A DNA stretch of 21,349 bases, from contig NWUY0300026053.1 of NCBI GenBank assembly GCA_004151065.3, positions 66,687 to 88,035 on the forward strand, read 5' to 3'. Position numbers and translations under genes: made by a program. The stretch is from Larix sibirica (taxonomy: Eukaryota; Streptophyta; Pinopsida; Pinales; Pinaceae). Below are positions 9,344 through 17,739 of the stretch, one piece after another (within the stretch, counting starts at the first letter, position 1; every line of letters begins with the position of its first letter). The notes below the pieces were generated by a model. That model was not told where the DNA came from. It searched no databases and was given only the letters and a program-made list of their open reading frames with translations.

Positions 9344-10522
9344 GAGGATGAAACATTTGATATTCTAAAGGTTTTCCATGATGAGCCATGCAGTGGGAAT
9401 TTTGCGGATCGAAGAACAACCTATAAGGTACAACATGTAGGATACTATTGGCCTACCCTTCTAGGATTCCAAACAATTTGTTAAGGGTTGTGATAGTTTA
9501 CAAAGGATGGGACGACTAGTACAATCCAATGAAATTCCATTACATCCACAGTTGCTGGTTGAACCATTAAAAAAATGGACCCTTGATTTTGCAGGGCCCA
9601 TCACCCCAATGTCAAAGAGAAAGAAGTACATCATTGTTTACACTGACTATGTGACCAAATGGGTGGAATACAAGGCTTTGTTCTGAGCTAATGAGTAGTT
9701 AGTTGTAGACTTTATGTATGAAGATATTTTTACTAGATTTGGGGTGTTGAGAGAGATCGTCACAGATCAAGGGACTCAATTCACTTCGAAACTTATTAAG
9801 TCCATCTGTGAGTAGTACCAGATCAAACATAAAACTTTGATTCCATATCATCCACAGGAAAATGGTTAGTTAGAGTCTACGAATAAGGTTCTTGAGGCCA
9901 TATTAACAAAGACCGTACAATCACACCACAAGGATTGGGTGGATCGGCTTCCAGAGGAATTATGGGTCTATTGAACTTCGTAGAGAAACACTACCGGATT
10001 CACCTTGTATGAATTGGTATATGGAAAGCAAGTCCTATTCCCCATAGAGTTTCAAATTAATGCTTTGAAAACTGCAGTGGAACTAGGGATGGATTTGACA
10101 TAAGAACAAAAAAAAAGGATATTACAACCGAATCAGTTGGATAAGATTAGGAAGGATGATATTCAGAAAACTACCCTGTTTCAACAACAAAGGAAGAATT
10201 GGAATGATAAACTGATTCAAAAGAAATAGTTCCAGCTTGGTGGTTGGGCACTCCTCTTTGATTCTAAATTTAAAATTTTTAAAGGGAAATTGACCACTCA
10301 TTGGTTGGGACTATATGAGATAGATGCCATCTTTGAGAATGGATCAATTCGAATTAAGACCATTGATGAAAATAAGACTTCTTTTCTTATGAATGGACAC
10401 AGGTTGAAATTGTAACATAAACCGTTCTCCAAGGAAAAATTTATTTCAACTGTTCTCCGAAAAAATGAGATGGAGGTGGTAAGAAAGGAAGGTAATATCC
10501 TTACCTCCGATTCTCCACTTTG
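9344..10522 (+). pseudogene. Ty3/gypsy integrase, DDE triad kept, zinc finger and frame broken
   Basis: Integrase would insert element cDNA into the genome. The N-terminal HHCC finger is damaged: H at 9377-9379 is present, the second His (GGHF in relatives) reads SGNF, and CDSC reads CDSL; a one-base frameshift lies near 9460. The rve core is in one frame: LDFAGP with Asp at 9585-9587, VTDQGTQF with Asp at 9765-9767 and Glu at 9873-9875, spacing D-59-D-35-E as in intact enzymes. Stops inside it are TAG 9813-9815 (Gln expected), TAG 9867-9869 (Gln), TGA 9972-9974 (Arg) and TAG 9981-9983 (Trp). The C-terminal GPY/F-like region (LTTHWLGLYEI, SFLMNGHRLKL) ends at TGA 10520-10522. No chromodomain follows, which fits Athila/Tat rather than chromoviruses. 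Confidence 0.93.
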
Positions 10523-11850
10523 AATTCTTTCAATAATGGTCCGAATAAAACTAATAAAACATAAGAAACACATAAAAATGAGAAAAACATAAAAATGTAA
10601 AAAAATTCTTTTACAGTTAATAAATTTTGAGCTTGATCTGTTACTTCTGATGCTCATTAAACCATGAGAGGGACGTCTACTGGGTACATGTTTATCTCTT
10701 TATCTGGCCTCAGTGGAATAATTAAAAAAAATGAACTGTGTCGAGCTTACTATTAAATCTTTGTCGTACTCGGTCATCAACCATGACAAAGTTGTCCCTG
10801 TAGTTTTCTTAAGTATTTCCAGACTCGCTTAAAATGAAATACTAGCGAGCATTAACTAGCCTAGGCTTGAGAAAAATACACGGGATAGTAGAGTCTTATT
10901 AGTCTTTTGGATGAGGAGGTTCTCGGTCCAAGTTATTTTTTCATTGCAATAAAGTTTTTGTTCTTGCTCATGTTGGATTGATGAAGGCTTTATCAAGGAC
11001 TTCCATCCAATAGTATTGACCCATCGACCACATCATATCATTTGGGTTCCAATACTAGAGATCATGTGATACATTGAGGTCTGTACGCTTCAATGAAAGG
11101 CCTTCTTGCAAACAGAGGTGGGGATGCATCAATTCCTCCTGACTGTTGGATCCTGCAGGGGGTTTGACATCATTTCATTCATTCACACCTGCTAGAATGC
11201 ATTAGGGGTGCCTTGGTTCCCATTGACATTATTGGTGGTTAACCTCATGTTCATTAACAACATTCTTTAAGGGCCGTTAATCCAATGAATCTCCTACACA
11301 TTCGAGATCAACCCATTTTATTCATGTGTAAGGAGATTGCATAGAGAAGTGATGAGATGAAGATTCCAGAGATACTATAGAAGAAATAAATTTCCATTGA
11401 AATAAATAGAAGCAAGGGAAAAAAGCATATTATCACCAGTAGTTCTTAACAACACACTGGAACATAATTTCCAAAATAAAAGGTTCCGATAATGTCAAAT
11501 TGACCATGAGAAACATTGAATGCCTAACAGAGGACAATGTAAAGAAGGTTCTAGTTGCATGGTAGTTTCAGTGTATATACACTTCCTACAAAATATATCC
11601 CATTTCTGATAATTTGGCACAAGGTACAGTAAGAAGAGGAACTACTGGAGTATTCTCTTCCGGTAGCGCTAGACTATATCCCAGATGATCATTGGACTAC
11701 TGTAACACCTTCTTTTGATAACGTGCCTCATTGCGTATTAGAACAAGATGCTATTGGAATAACTATGCATAGCAATCTACTTAGTTATTGTTGAGCTGTC
11801 TTGCTAATGAAAAAACACTATTTCCAGTTGCGATGATGGCATTAGATGCA
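10523..11850. other. Post-integrase spacer of the gypsy element, no gene seen
   Basis: About 1.3 kb with no sustained reading frame on either strand. An A-rich stretch lies at 10545-10625. One canonical AATAAA hexamer lies at 10948-10953 in a T-rich setting, but one hexamer is weak evidence for a polyadenylation site. Long non-coding spacers after pol are usual in Athila/Tat-type elements. Confidence 0.5.
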
Positions 11851-11970
11851 AATAGAACAAATAATTTGAGAAGTGCAGATAGAATAAATAATTTGAGAAG
11901 TGTAGATAGAATTTACATAATTTGAGAAGTGCAGATAGAGCACATAATTTGATTGAGTACCGATAGAATA
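11851..11970 (+). repeat. 27-29 bp tandem repeat, about four units
   Basis: The core ATAATTTGAGAAGTGCAGAT starts at 11861 and recurs at 11888, 11917 and, more decayed, 11944 (spacings 27, 29, 27). The units are AT-rich and not a multiple of three, so a coding repeat is unlikely. It lies in the spacer between integrase and the accessory ORFs. Confidence 0.88.
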
Positions 11971-12010
11971 TATTACTGAATGAAATATTATTTTTTGGGT
12001 CCTAATAGAC

Positions 12011-12794
12011 ATGGTTTGTCAATATGGTTTCATGACAACAAATAAAAGATCTAATTTCAGTAAGGCTGACCATTTTGTAGGAGTTATGTGTTCGAACAAC
12101 TTGAAACAATGTGTAGCAGAGCATGGGATGATTGGGGCTTCTATCTTTGAGAAATGTCGTGATGTCCAACAGACTAAAAAGTCACAAGTTAACCATGAAG
12201 AGAAGGGTAGGTGAGATAAGCCAATGACAAGATAGACATATCATGAAAACTAGTTGAGTATGACTCGATGGAAGAACATCATGTCTTTCCAACTCAAGCC
12301 TTGTAGTGATGCTATCATCAGAACTTTGAGTTAGAACCGGTATGGAGTGCCTTCATGATGTTTTGGTGTTCAGTATAGTACTGAGATATCTAGAAGGGGT
12401 AAGGACATTCGAATTCTAGTAACCGTTATTCTCAAAGTCCAGTGGTAATTTATCACAATGACTATCAGACTAATATGATCTAGCATGTGTGGAAACTCCT
12501 TCTCACATGCCGTGGATTATTGGATCCACAGACACAAAGGATCGTACCTAGGTAAATTATGGTAAGATCATCCTTTATTTTGGGATTCGTAACAAGTGTA
12601 GGAAACATCATTGTTTTAATTTGGCAAGTTACTGTACGAATTTGGCTCATGCATGATACTCATTACACCATCATCCCATCCTATTAATGATGATTATCAC
12701 TGTAATCATGAATTTGCATAAACATACGGTCCTTACCAGTGAATTATTTGAATCACATTCATGATTCAAATTATTCGATTTTACACCCTATCAA
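12011..12794 (+). other. Possible coding remnant upstream of accessory ORF, then unassigned DNA
   Basis: An open frame at 12011-12214 starts ATG and reads MVCQYGFMTTNKRSNF, then HFVGVMCSNNLKQCVAEHG and IFEKCRDVQQTKK. The same frame keeps relatively few stops to about 12480. I recognise no domain. It lies upstream of, and in a different frame from, the accessory ORF at 12795, so it could be an eroded N-terminal part of the same protein or chance. The end of the interval contains a near-perfect 15-bp inverted repeat (12741-12755 with 12762-12776, one mismatch, 6-base loop). Confidence 0.3.
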
Positions 12795-14726
12795 TCTGAG
12801 AAAGAAAGAACCCGATACCTCGTACCTTTCCTTTGGCTTGTAGATAACATACTGCGAGAATTTGAAACTAACATACCCCTGCAAGCTAGAGAATATGGGT
12901 GATAAGAAACAAAGAAGTGGAAAAGGTCTACCATATCTAGATATGAACCTGTTGGAGCATAACTCTTGGAAAAATTCTCGGTTTGCAAAGGATATTTTAG
13001 AGACCTAGGGTGGCTATCCTTCCGTGAGAAATTACATGGATATGATCTTAAGGTGACCAAGGCATTTATAGAGGTTTTCAATGGCCATGTAGCACAAATG
13101 GGGCAATTAACCTTGATTGTAACTGAGGACTCCATTTCCAAATGCACATGACTCCCATAAGAAGGTGAACGATGGTTTCATAGAAAACCAATGAAAGATT
13201 GTGACCATAATCAGTTCCTGGTCGAAGAATATGCAAACCCTGATTAGAGTAACGAGATTCCTCATGCCTGGTTCATAGAAGAATGGAGGGATGTATTATA
13301 CGAAATTCCGAAATACTTCACCTGTGAAGGCATGTATACGATTACATTCGAATACCATATTCGTTTCTTACTGCATTTTAATGGAATTAAGAAAATGAAT
13401 ATGCCTTTCTACTTATTGAGAAGTTTGACTAAGATGGAAACCCACGTCCAATTACACCCACAGAATGTAGAGACCAGTCTGTTTCACCATGGTATTATTA
13501 GATTGTTGATAGAGGTAAGAGTTGGAAAAGGAGCAGACTTGGGAACACTTTCTCTTCTGGGGGGATTTAAAAAGAATACTCTTGAGCCTTCTAATTCAAA
13601 ATAGTTTGTAGAACCCTCGCAACACTCCAGGGGAAGTTCCCAGAGGAAGAAGGAAATTGGAAAAAGGGGAATTCCAATAAAGAAGATAAAGATTTGAACA
13701 TTGAGAGTGCACAAGGGCCTTCTTTAGAGTCACTGGGAGTCTGTTGGGGATTGAACAAGTAGATAAATATCAGACTTCTCAGTGTAAGAAAGGCAGTGAG
13801 GAGAAGGGACTGGAAATAGAATTGACGAAGGAATCTAATGCATACCTTACCAGATAAAAAGGATATGATGAACTGGGATGATCCTCAAAGGAGTTGGAGA
13901 TAGAGCTTATGAAGAGGGTTGAAACTCCTTATGTTTAGAATAAAGGAATGGAGGTACAAGGAGACTCTTCGAGGGGAATAGGATCAGAGTCCATGAAGAA
14001 GTCTGAAGATCCTCCTACCAAGGAAAAAGTGAAATATGTACAAGGAGGGGAGGATCTTGAACCCATGACCGAATAGGGAATTACAAAAAAATGATCAAAA
14101 GGTGGATCTTCTACTGAAAACCAAACTTCAAATGGTAAAAGAAAAATCCAAGAAGTCAAAGAGTAATCCTCGGAGAAGGGCATTAGTGATTCTACCTTCC
14201 AAAGAGAGGTCTTTGTTGAAAAACAGATTTTTTTACAGATATAGGGATAAGTGAAACCAAGAAGGAACCTCCGTCAAAGGTAAAATTCACAAAAGAAGGA
14301 AAAGTGAAGTAAAGGAAAACCCAAAGGAGAAGGGGACACCAGCTGTAACTGCTAGGGGCAAATAAGTAGAGAAGACAATTATTTCAACAGGATGTACCAG
14401 AGTTTGGGGAAGAATATGAAGTGGTGATTGTAAGGAGTATAGAAAGAAAGCCTCACACTTGTCCCACTAGTAAAGAATCCTCTGCTCATCCTCAGAAAAC
14501 TAAGCTTGAAGAACTGAAAGAGACCTTGGAGGTGGAAACTGAAATAGAATATGAACAACATAGAGAGATAATAGAAACTGGAGGTGAGCATGAAAATCCC
14601 GAATTCATGAATGATTATGTTTTTGATTTTCCCTTCTTGGAAGTTGAAATCATTGAACCTGAAAAGAATTTTCCACAACTTGTTGTAGAGGAACCTTTTG
14701 CTCCTCTAAAGGAAGTGTTGGAATAA
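12795..14726 (+). pseudogene. Accessory ORF downstream of integrase, broken, family not recognised
   Basis: One frame (starting TCT at 12795) stays protein-like over about 800 bp: RYLVPFLWLVDNILREFE, FSVCKGYFRDLGW, YDLKVTKAFIEVFNGHVAQM, LTLIVTEDSISK, EGERWFHRKP, FLVEEYANPD, HAWFIEEWRDVLYEIPKYF, YHIRFLLHFNG and SLFHHGIIRLL. It is interrupted by about seven stops, several of them where Trp, Arg or Gln would fit. After about 13604 the text becomes Lys/Glu/Ser-rich (for example SMKKSEDPPTKEKVKYVQGG near 14000) across frameshifts, then a final open stretch 14421-14726 rich in Glu, ending VVEEPFAPLKEVLE. So it was a globular N-terminal part with a charged tail. By position it would be the extra ORF that Athila-type elements carry after pol. 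I do not recognise the domain. Confidence 0.6.
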
Positions 14727-15374
14727 TTAACCCATCTAGACCTTGGTTTGTGCATTATTTTAAGCTTTCTAGTAGTTTAGAACATGTTAGTTAGGTTCCT
14801 AGTGGATAAATTGACCACTTTTGTGATGTTTATCCACAATAGTGCCCTCATTTAGATTTTACTCTAATTTTCTGAGTTAAGGCACCCTTATCCTGCTTTA
14901 TCCTACTTTTATGAGGTATATAACAACTTTTTCTACTTTTCTCTAGGATTAGAATGAGTTAGGTGTTCTAGGGTAACTTGGGAACGTTTTCTAGCTTTTG
15001 CCTCAACTCCTTCCATATTTTTCTCCTGAAAAGATGCTCACTAGCTAATGTTTGGTCACTCATTGTCATGCTAGGTCCACTTATCTAATTCATGACTTCT
15101 TGCTATGAGTTGGAGAGTGATTTTTTCATAGATGGGGATTTTTCCTAAATCTAAGCTTGCCACAGTGAGCTACTCGAATTTCCTCGAAGGCATTCAAATT
15201 TCCTCTTTGAGGATGTCTATATGTTGTACTGATATTATTCATTATGAAGATAATGGAAGATTAATCCTCTAATGTGATTTTCCAGTAGTGTTCTGCATAT
15301 ACTTTCTTCATGTTTCTTCTATTTTCTGTGCATCTTTGTTAAACAAATTGTGAGGAATTTTATGTTACTAGATC
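14727..15374. other. Non-coding interval between the two accessory ORFs
   Basis: T-rich, no open frame of note. Its last bases include a 42-bp motif at about 15347-15390 (TTGTGAGGAATTTTATGTTA and on) that is repeated right after the n at 20577. The TTACTAG there could act as a 3' splice site just before the next ATG, and a spliced leader or intron is possible but unproven. Confidence 0.45.
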
Positions 15375-15478
15375 ATGAGTGCGATAAAATATTCACAGGA
15401 AGTAGAACAAAGCAGTAAGATGGGACCTGAACATCATACTGAGATATTTCTTGTAGAAGAAGAAATCAAGGTCCCTGA

Positions 15479-15600
15479 CCCTATGGCTGGTTTCTGTCTC
15501 CAAATCACCTATTGAGGATGAAACAATTGAACTCGAGGACCCTATGGCTGGTTTCTATCTCCAAATCACCTATTGAGGATTAAACAATTGAACTCGAGGA
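15479..15600 (+). repeat. 61-bp tandem duplication in second accessory ORF
   Basis: Units 15479-15539 and 15540-15600 differ at about two positions. The flanking CCCTATGG occurs a third time at 15601, marking the unit edge. Because 61 is not a multiple of three, the duplication shifts the frame. It therefore probably arose after the ORF lost function. Confidence 0.95.
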
Positions 15601-16273
15601 CCCTATGGAAATAAATCCTCTCAACCTTCCTTATTTAAATTCAGAAGAAGAGGAACCAACAATGGAACAAGGGGCACCTTCAGAAGTCCCTTAGGAAGTT
15701 CAGAAGAAGAAAGGGAGTAAAAATATAAGCAATATCAGAAGGAAGTTAAAATAATATAAGGTACTGGATGTGTACCTGAAGAAGGAGAACGAGATTCTCA
15801 GAGCGGATTTTAAAAAGAAGGATTCCAAGTGTGAAATTTTATTCAGAAAATATAGGAAGTGGTATCATCAGAGGGAGACCTTGAAAAGATATAATAAGAT
15901 ACTTAAAATCAAGTTGTTACGTAAGAAGCATCATCCATCACAATATGACTCCCTCACTCTTGATCTCCTGACCAAAGCTGCAGAAGTTGTAAGGGAGAAG
16001 GAATCCCAAGGAGAATTATGAAGGGACATGTTGCTTGAGGGAATGCAAAGGTTCAATCCCAGGGGATATGTTGGGATTTTTTTTCAACCGGTTTTGCACT
16101 CAAATAGGCTACTCTTTTTGTACCATATGCTATCCACCATCCTATCTATTTCCTTATCTTTTCTTGTTTTCCCTATGTTTAAATGGTTGAAGCCTCAAAT
16201 AAAGTGTGATCGACCTAATCATCATGGTGATTTGCAGCATCCTTCATATATTTTTGAAGTCACAGGTTTACGT

Positions 16274-16354
16274 GCTACTGGAATCATAGAAGTGTCTGCA
16301 CACTACAGGAATCGCAAAGGTGTTGCACGCTATGGGAATTGTAGGGGATCGTTC
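16274..16354 (+). repeat. Degenerate 27-bp repeat, about three units
   Basis: Units start at 16274 (GCTACTGGAATCATAGAAG), 16301 (CACTACAGGAATCGCAAAG) and 16328 (CGCTATGGGAATTGTAG), exactly 27 bp apart. Each ends TGCA except the last. A related CGCTACTGAAAC lies at 16367. In the frame of the ORF above they would be nine-residue repeats, but they sit after the membrane segment and may simply be 3' non-coding sequence. Confidence 0.65.
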
Positions 16355-16366
16355 CAGAATGTGTGA

Positions 16367-17028
16367 CGCTACTGAAACCACAAAACAAATTTGTCCGATA
16401 GACATGCTACAGCAGTTCCGATAACTCAACGACATTATTATTAACCATTCTGCGATAATAGAGTTTTAGGCTTGAATCATTCATTGACTAAGCTATTTTT
16501 GGATAATAATATTTTGGCCAAAGATTCGAGATCGATTTCATGACTTGTATCCGATTCCTGATCACCTTTCATGTTGAGATCTTATCAACTATGCTTAATT
16601 TGGATCTTCAATACGATTTCATGTTGTAATTCATGAAATCGACTTGATCAAATATCAACAAATATTCTATGTGTATCATTGTATGACCATGATACCTATC
16701 CTTGGTGAATTGATATCCAATTTAAGTGGACCTATCATTGTAATCAATTCCATATGGTTGCTATATATTGAAATACATCTTCATGTACATGTTAGCTCAT
16801 ATTTTGCGTTTGTACTTAGAGCATAGGGAGTGCTGGTGATATAGTTCATATTTGTTGAACTCTCCTTATGTACTTCTTGCTCTGATTAATGAAAGGTCTG
16901 GTTTGCTAATCATTCTCTGAGATCTTAATTTCTGCTTTGCACTCAGCCAAGAGGGCCCCTTATTTTGAGTCACACTAGCAGTGTTAGACTGTAGGCTGGT
17001 TTGCTCATGCGTGTTTGATGTAATTGTG
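16367..17028. other. Possible LTR/U3-like interval with candidate TATA box
   Basis: No reading frame of note. TATATAT lies at 16762-16768. Downstream are a CTCTGAGATCTTAATTTC stretch (16915-16932) and GC-richer DNA. Position after the last accessory ORF and before the repeated leader/LTR segment would suit a 3' LTR, but I found no polypurine tract, TG/CA ends or target-site duplication to prove it. Confidence 0.3.
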
Positions 17029-17275
17029 TTCTATTTCATATTTATCTTAGAAGCTTGGTTGAAAGATTTCATATTCTGTTCCATATTCATCTCAGGTTTC
17101 GTTAATGCCTTGCATTCTGTTTCAGATTCATCTCAGACAAGGTAGTTAATATATTTATAATTTTGTTGCAGATTCATCTATGATAAATATAAAAGATCAA
17201 TAATTTTTTTGCAGATTCATCTCTCATTTTCGTAGTTCAAAGTTATACAAAATGTTTGTTTTTGCAAATTCAGTC
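17029..17275 (+). repeat. Six degenerate ~45-bp repeats with a TTGCAGATTCATCT core
   Basis: The CA of the core falls at 17037, 17082, 17123, 17169, 17212 and 17265, spacings 45, 41, 46, 43 and 53. Cores range from TTTCATATTTATCT to TTGCAGATTCATCT. The last unit (TTGCAAATTCAGTCT) is also the left edge of the leader/LTR-like segment. Such repeats are common in U3 promoters of LTRs, which is how I tentatively read them. Confidence 0.65.
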
Positions 17276-17739
17276 TAGAGTCAGTAGGATTAAAGATAAA
17301 CGTTTGGACTTATATCAAATACTTGCAAATGCTTGAGAGGATCCTTTTCTTTGGTGTTTCCCAGTAGTTGAAGGGCTGTAAACCCGAGAGTCCATAAGTG
17401 ATCTCATTGACATAGGACCTGGACCTATAATATTTCTTCTATATGGCTTATTTATTTGAGCAGTGTGGCTTAATGCATCTCTTCAATGTCTAACAACAGT
17501 AGAATTGTTTCCTGAGCACTTTGATAGTTCTGTTAGCTAGCATAGAATCATTGTTGATTTGATAACTGGTTGGTTTGGAACATACGGGTGGTTTTTATAC
17601 AGTTGGATGATTATCATTTGAGGAGTTATAGTGTGGTTGATTCTCTATTTGTATTATTAAACACCAACATTAGATTGTTAATAGAATGTTGTGATGTATT
17701 GAAAAATACCTTTTTTCATGTAGTACAAGTCTAGAAGAG
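17262..17739 (+). repeat. Leader/LTR-like segment, copy C
   Basis: 478 bp aligned end to end with 3325-3801, about 44 differences by eye including one or two one-base gaps (about 91% identity), same orientation, 13.9 kb downstream. Homology starts at TTGCAAATTC and ends at CTAGAAGAG; beyond it nothing matches. It may be the 3' LTR partner of the gypsy element or a fragment of another insertion. The latter is favoured because neither end shows TG/CA and no primer site follows copy A. Confidence 0.8.

Larger units (their letters stand above)
15375..16366 (+). pseudogene. Second accessory ORF, env-like in architecture (acidic, coiled-coil, membrane segment)
   Basis: From ATG 15375 the frame reads MSAIKYSQEVEQSSKMG and EIFLVEEEIKVPDPM, then is shifted by a 61-bp tandem duplication (15479-15600). 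It resumes with DPMEINPLNLPYLNSEEEEP, a TAG (15666 region) and a TAA. It then runs open from 15755 to 16018 as a Lys/Arg/Glu-rich helix (VYLKKENEILRADFKKKD, RKYRKWYHQRETLKRYNKIL), a likely coiled coil. A single TGA (16019-16021, Arg CGA expected) separates the in-frame continuation: FNPRGYVGIFFQPVL, then a hydrophobic stretch of about 24 residues (16109-16180, LLFLYHMLSTILSISLSFLV) followed by KWLKPQIK, typical of a membrane segment with a positive flank. It ends at TGA 16364-16366. Coiled coil plus membrane anchor after pol is the architecture of plant env-like ORFs; homology itself is unproven. Confidence 0.55.

Noticed and set aside
10640-10700. Possible tRNA-like or structured RNA near the end of integrase
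   Set aside because: I could not fold a cloverleaf or find the conserved A and B box bases.
10948-10953. AATAAA as a polyadenylation signal
   Set aside because: A single hexamer in AT-rich DNA is expected by chance; no supporting terminator structure, so not listed as a separate feature.
11851-11970. Possible CRISPR-like array
   Set aside because: Units are contiguous 27-29 bp tandem repeats without unique spacers, in a plant retroelement.
12791-13147. Minus-strand 118-residue frame
   Set aside because: Lies antisense to the accessory ORF, whose plus-strand frame continues protein-like text far beyond it; no domain recognised.
14379-14678. Minus-strand 99-residue Phe/Tyr-rich frame
   Set aside because: Reverse complement of the Glu/Lys-rich tail of the accessory ORF; Phe-rich text is what antisense of Glu/Lys codons gives.
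3325-17739. A clean full-length gypsy element with paired LTRs at 3325-3801 and 17262-17739
   Set aside because: No TG/CA ends, primer site, polypurine tract or target-site duplication found, and two contig joins lie inside, so I list only repeats and domains.
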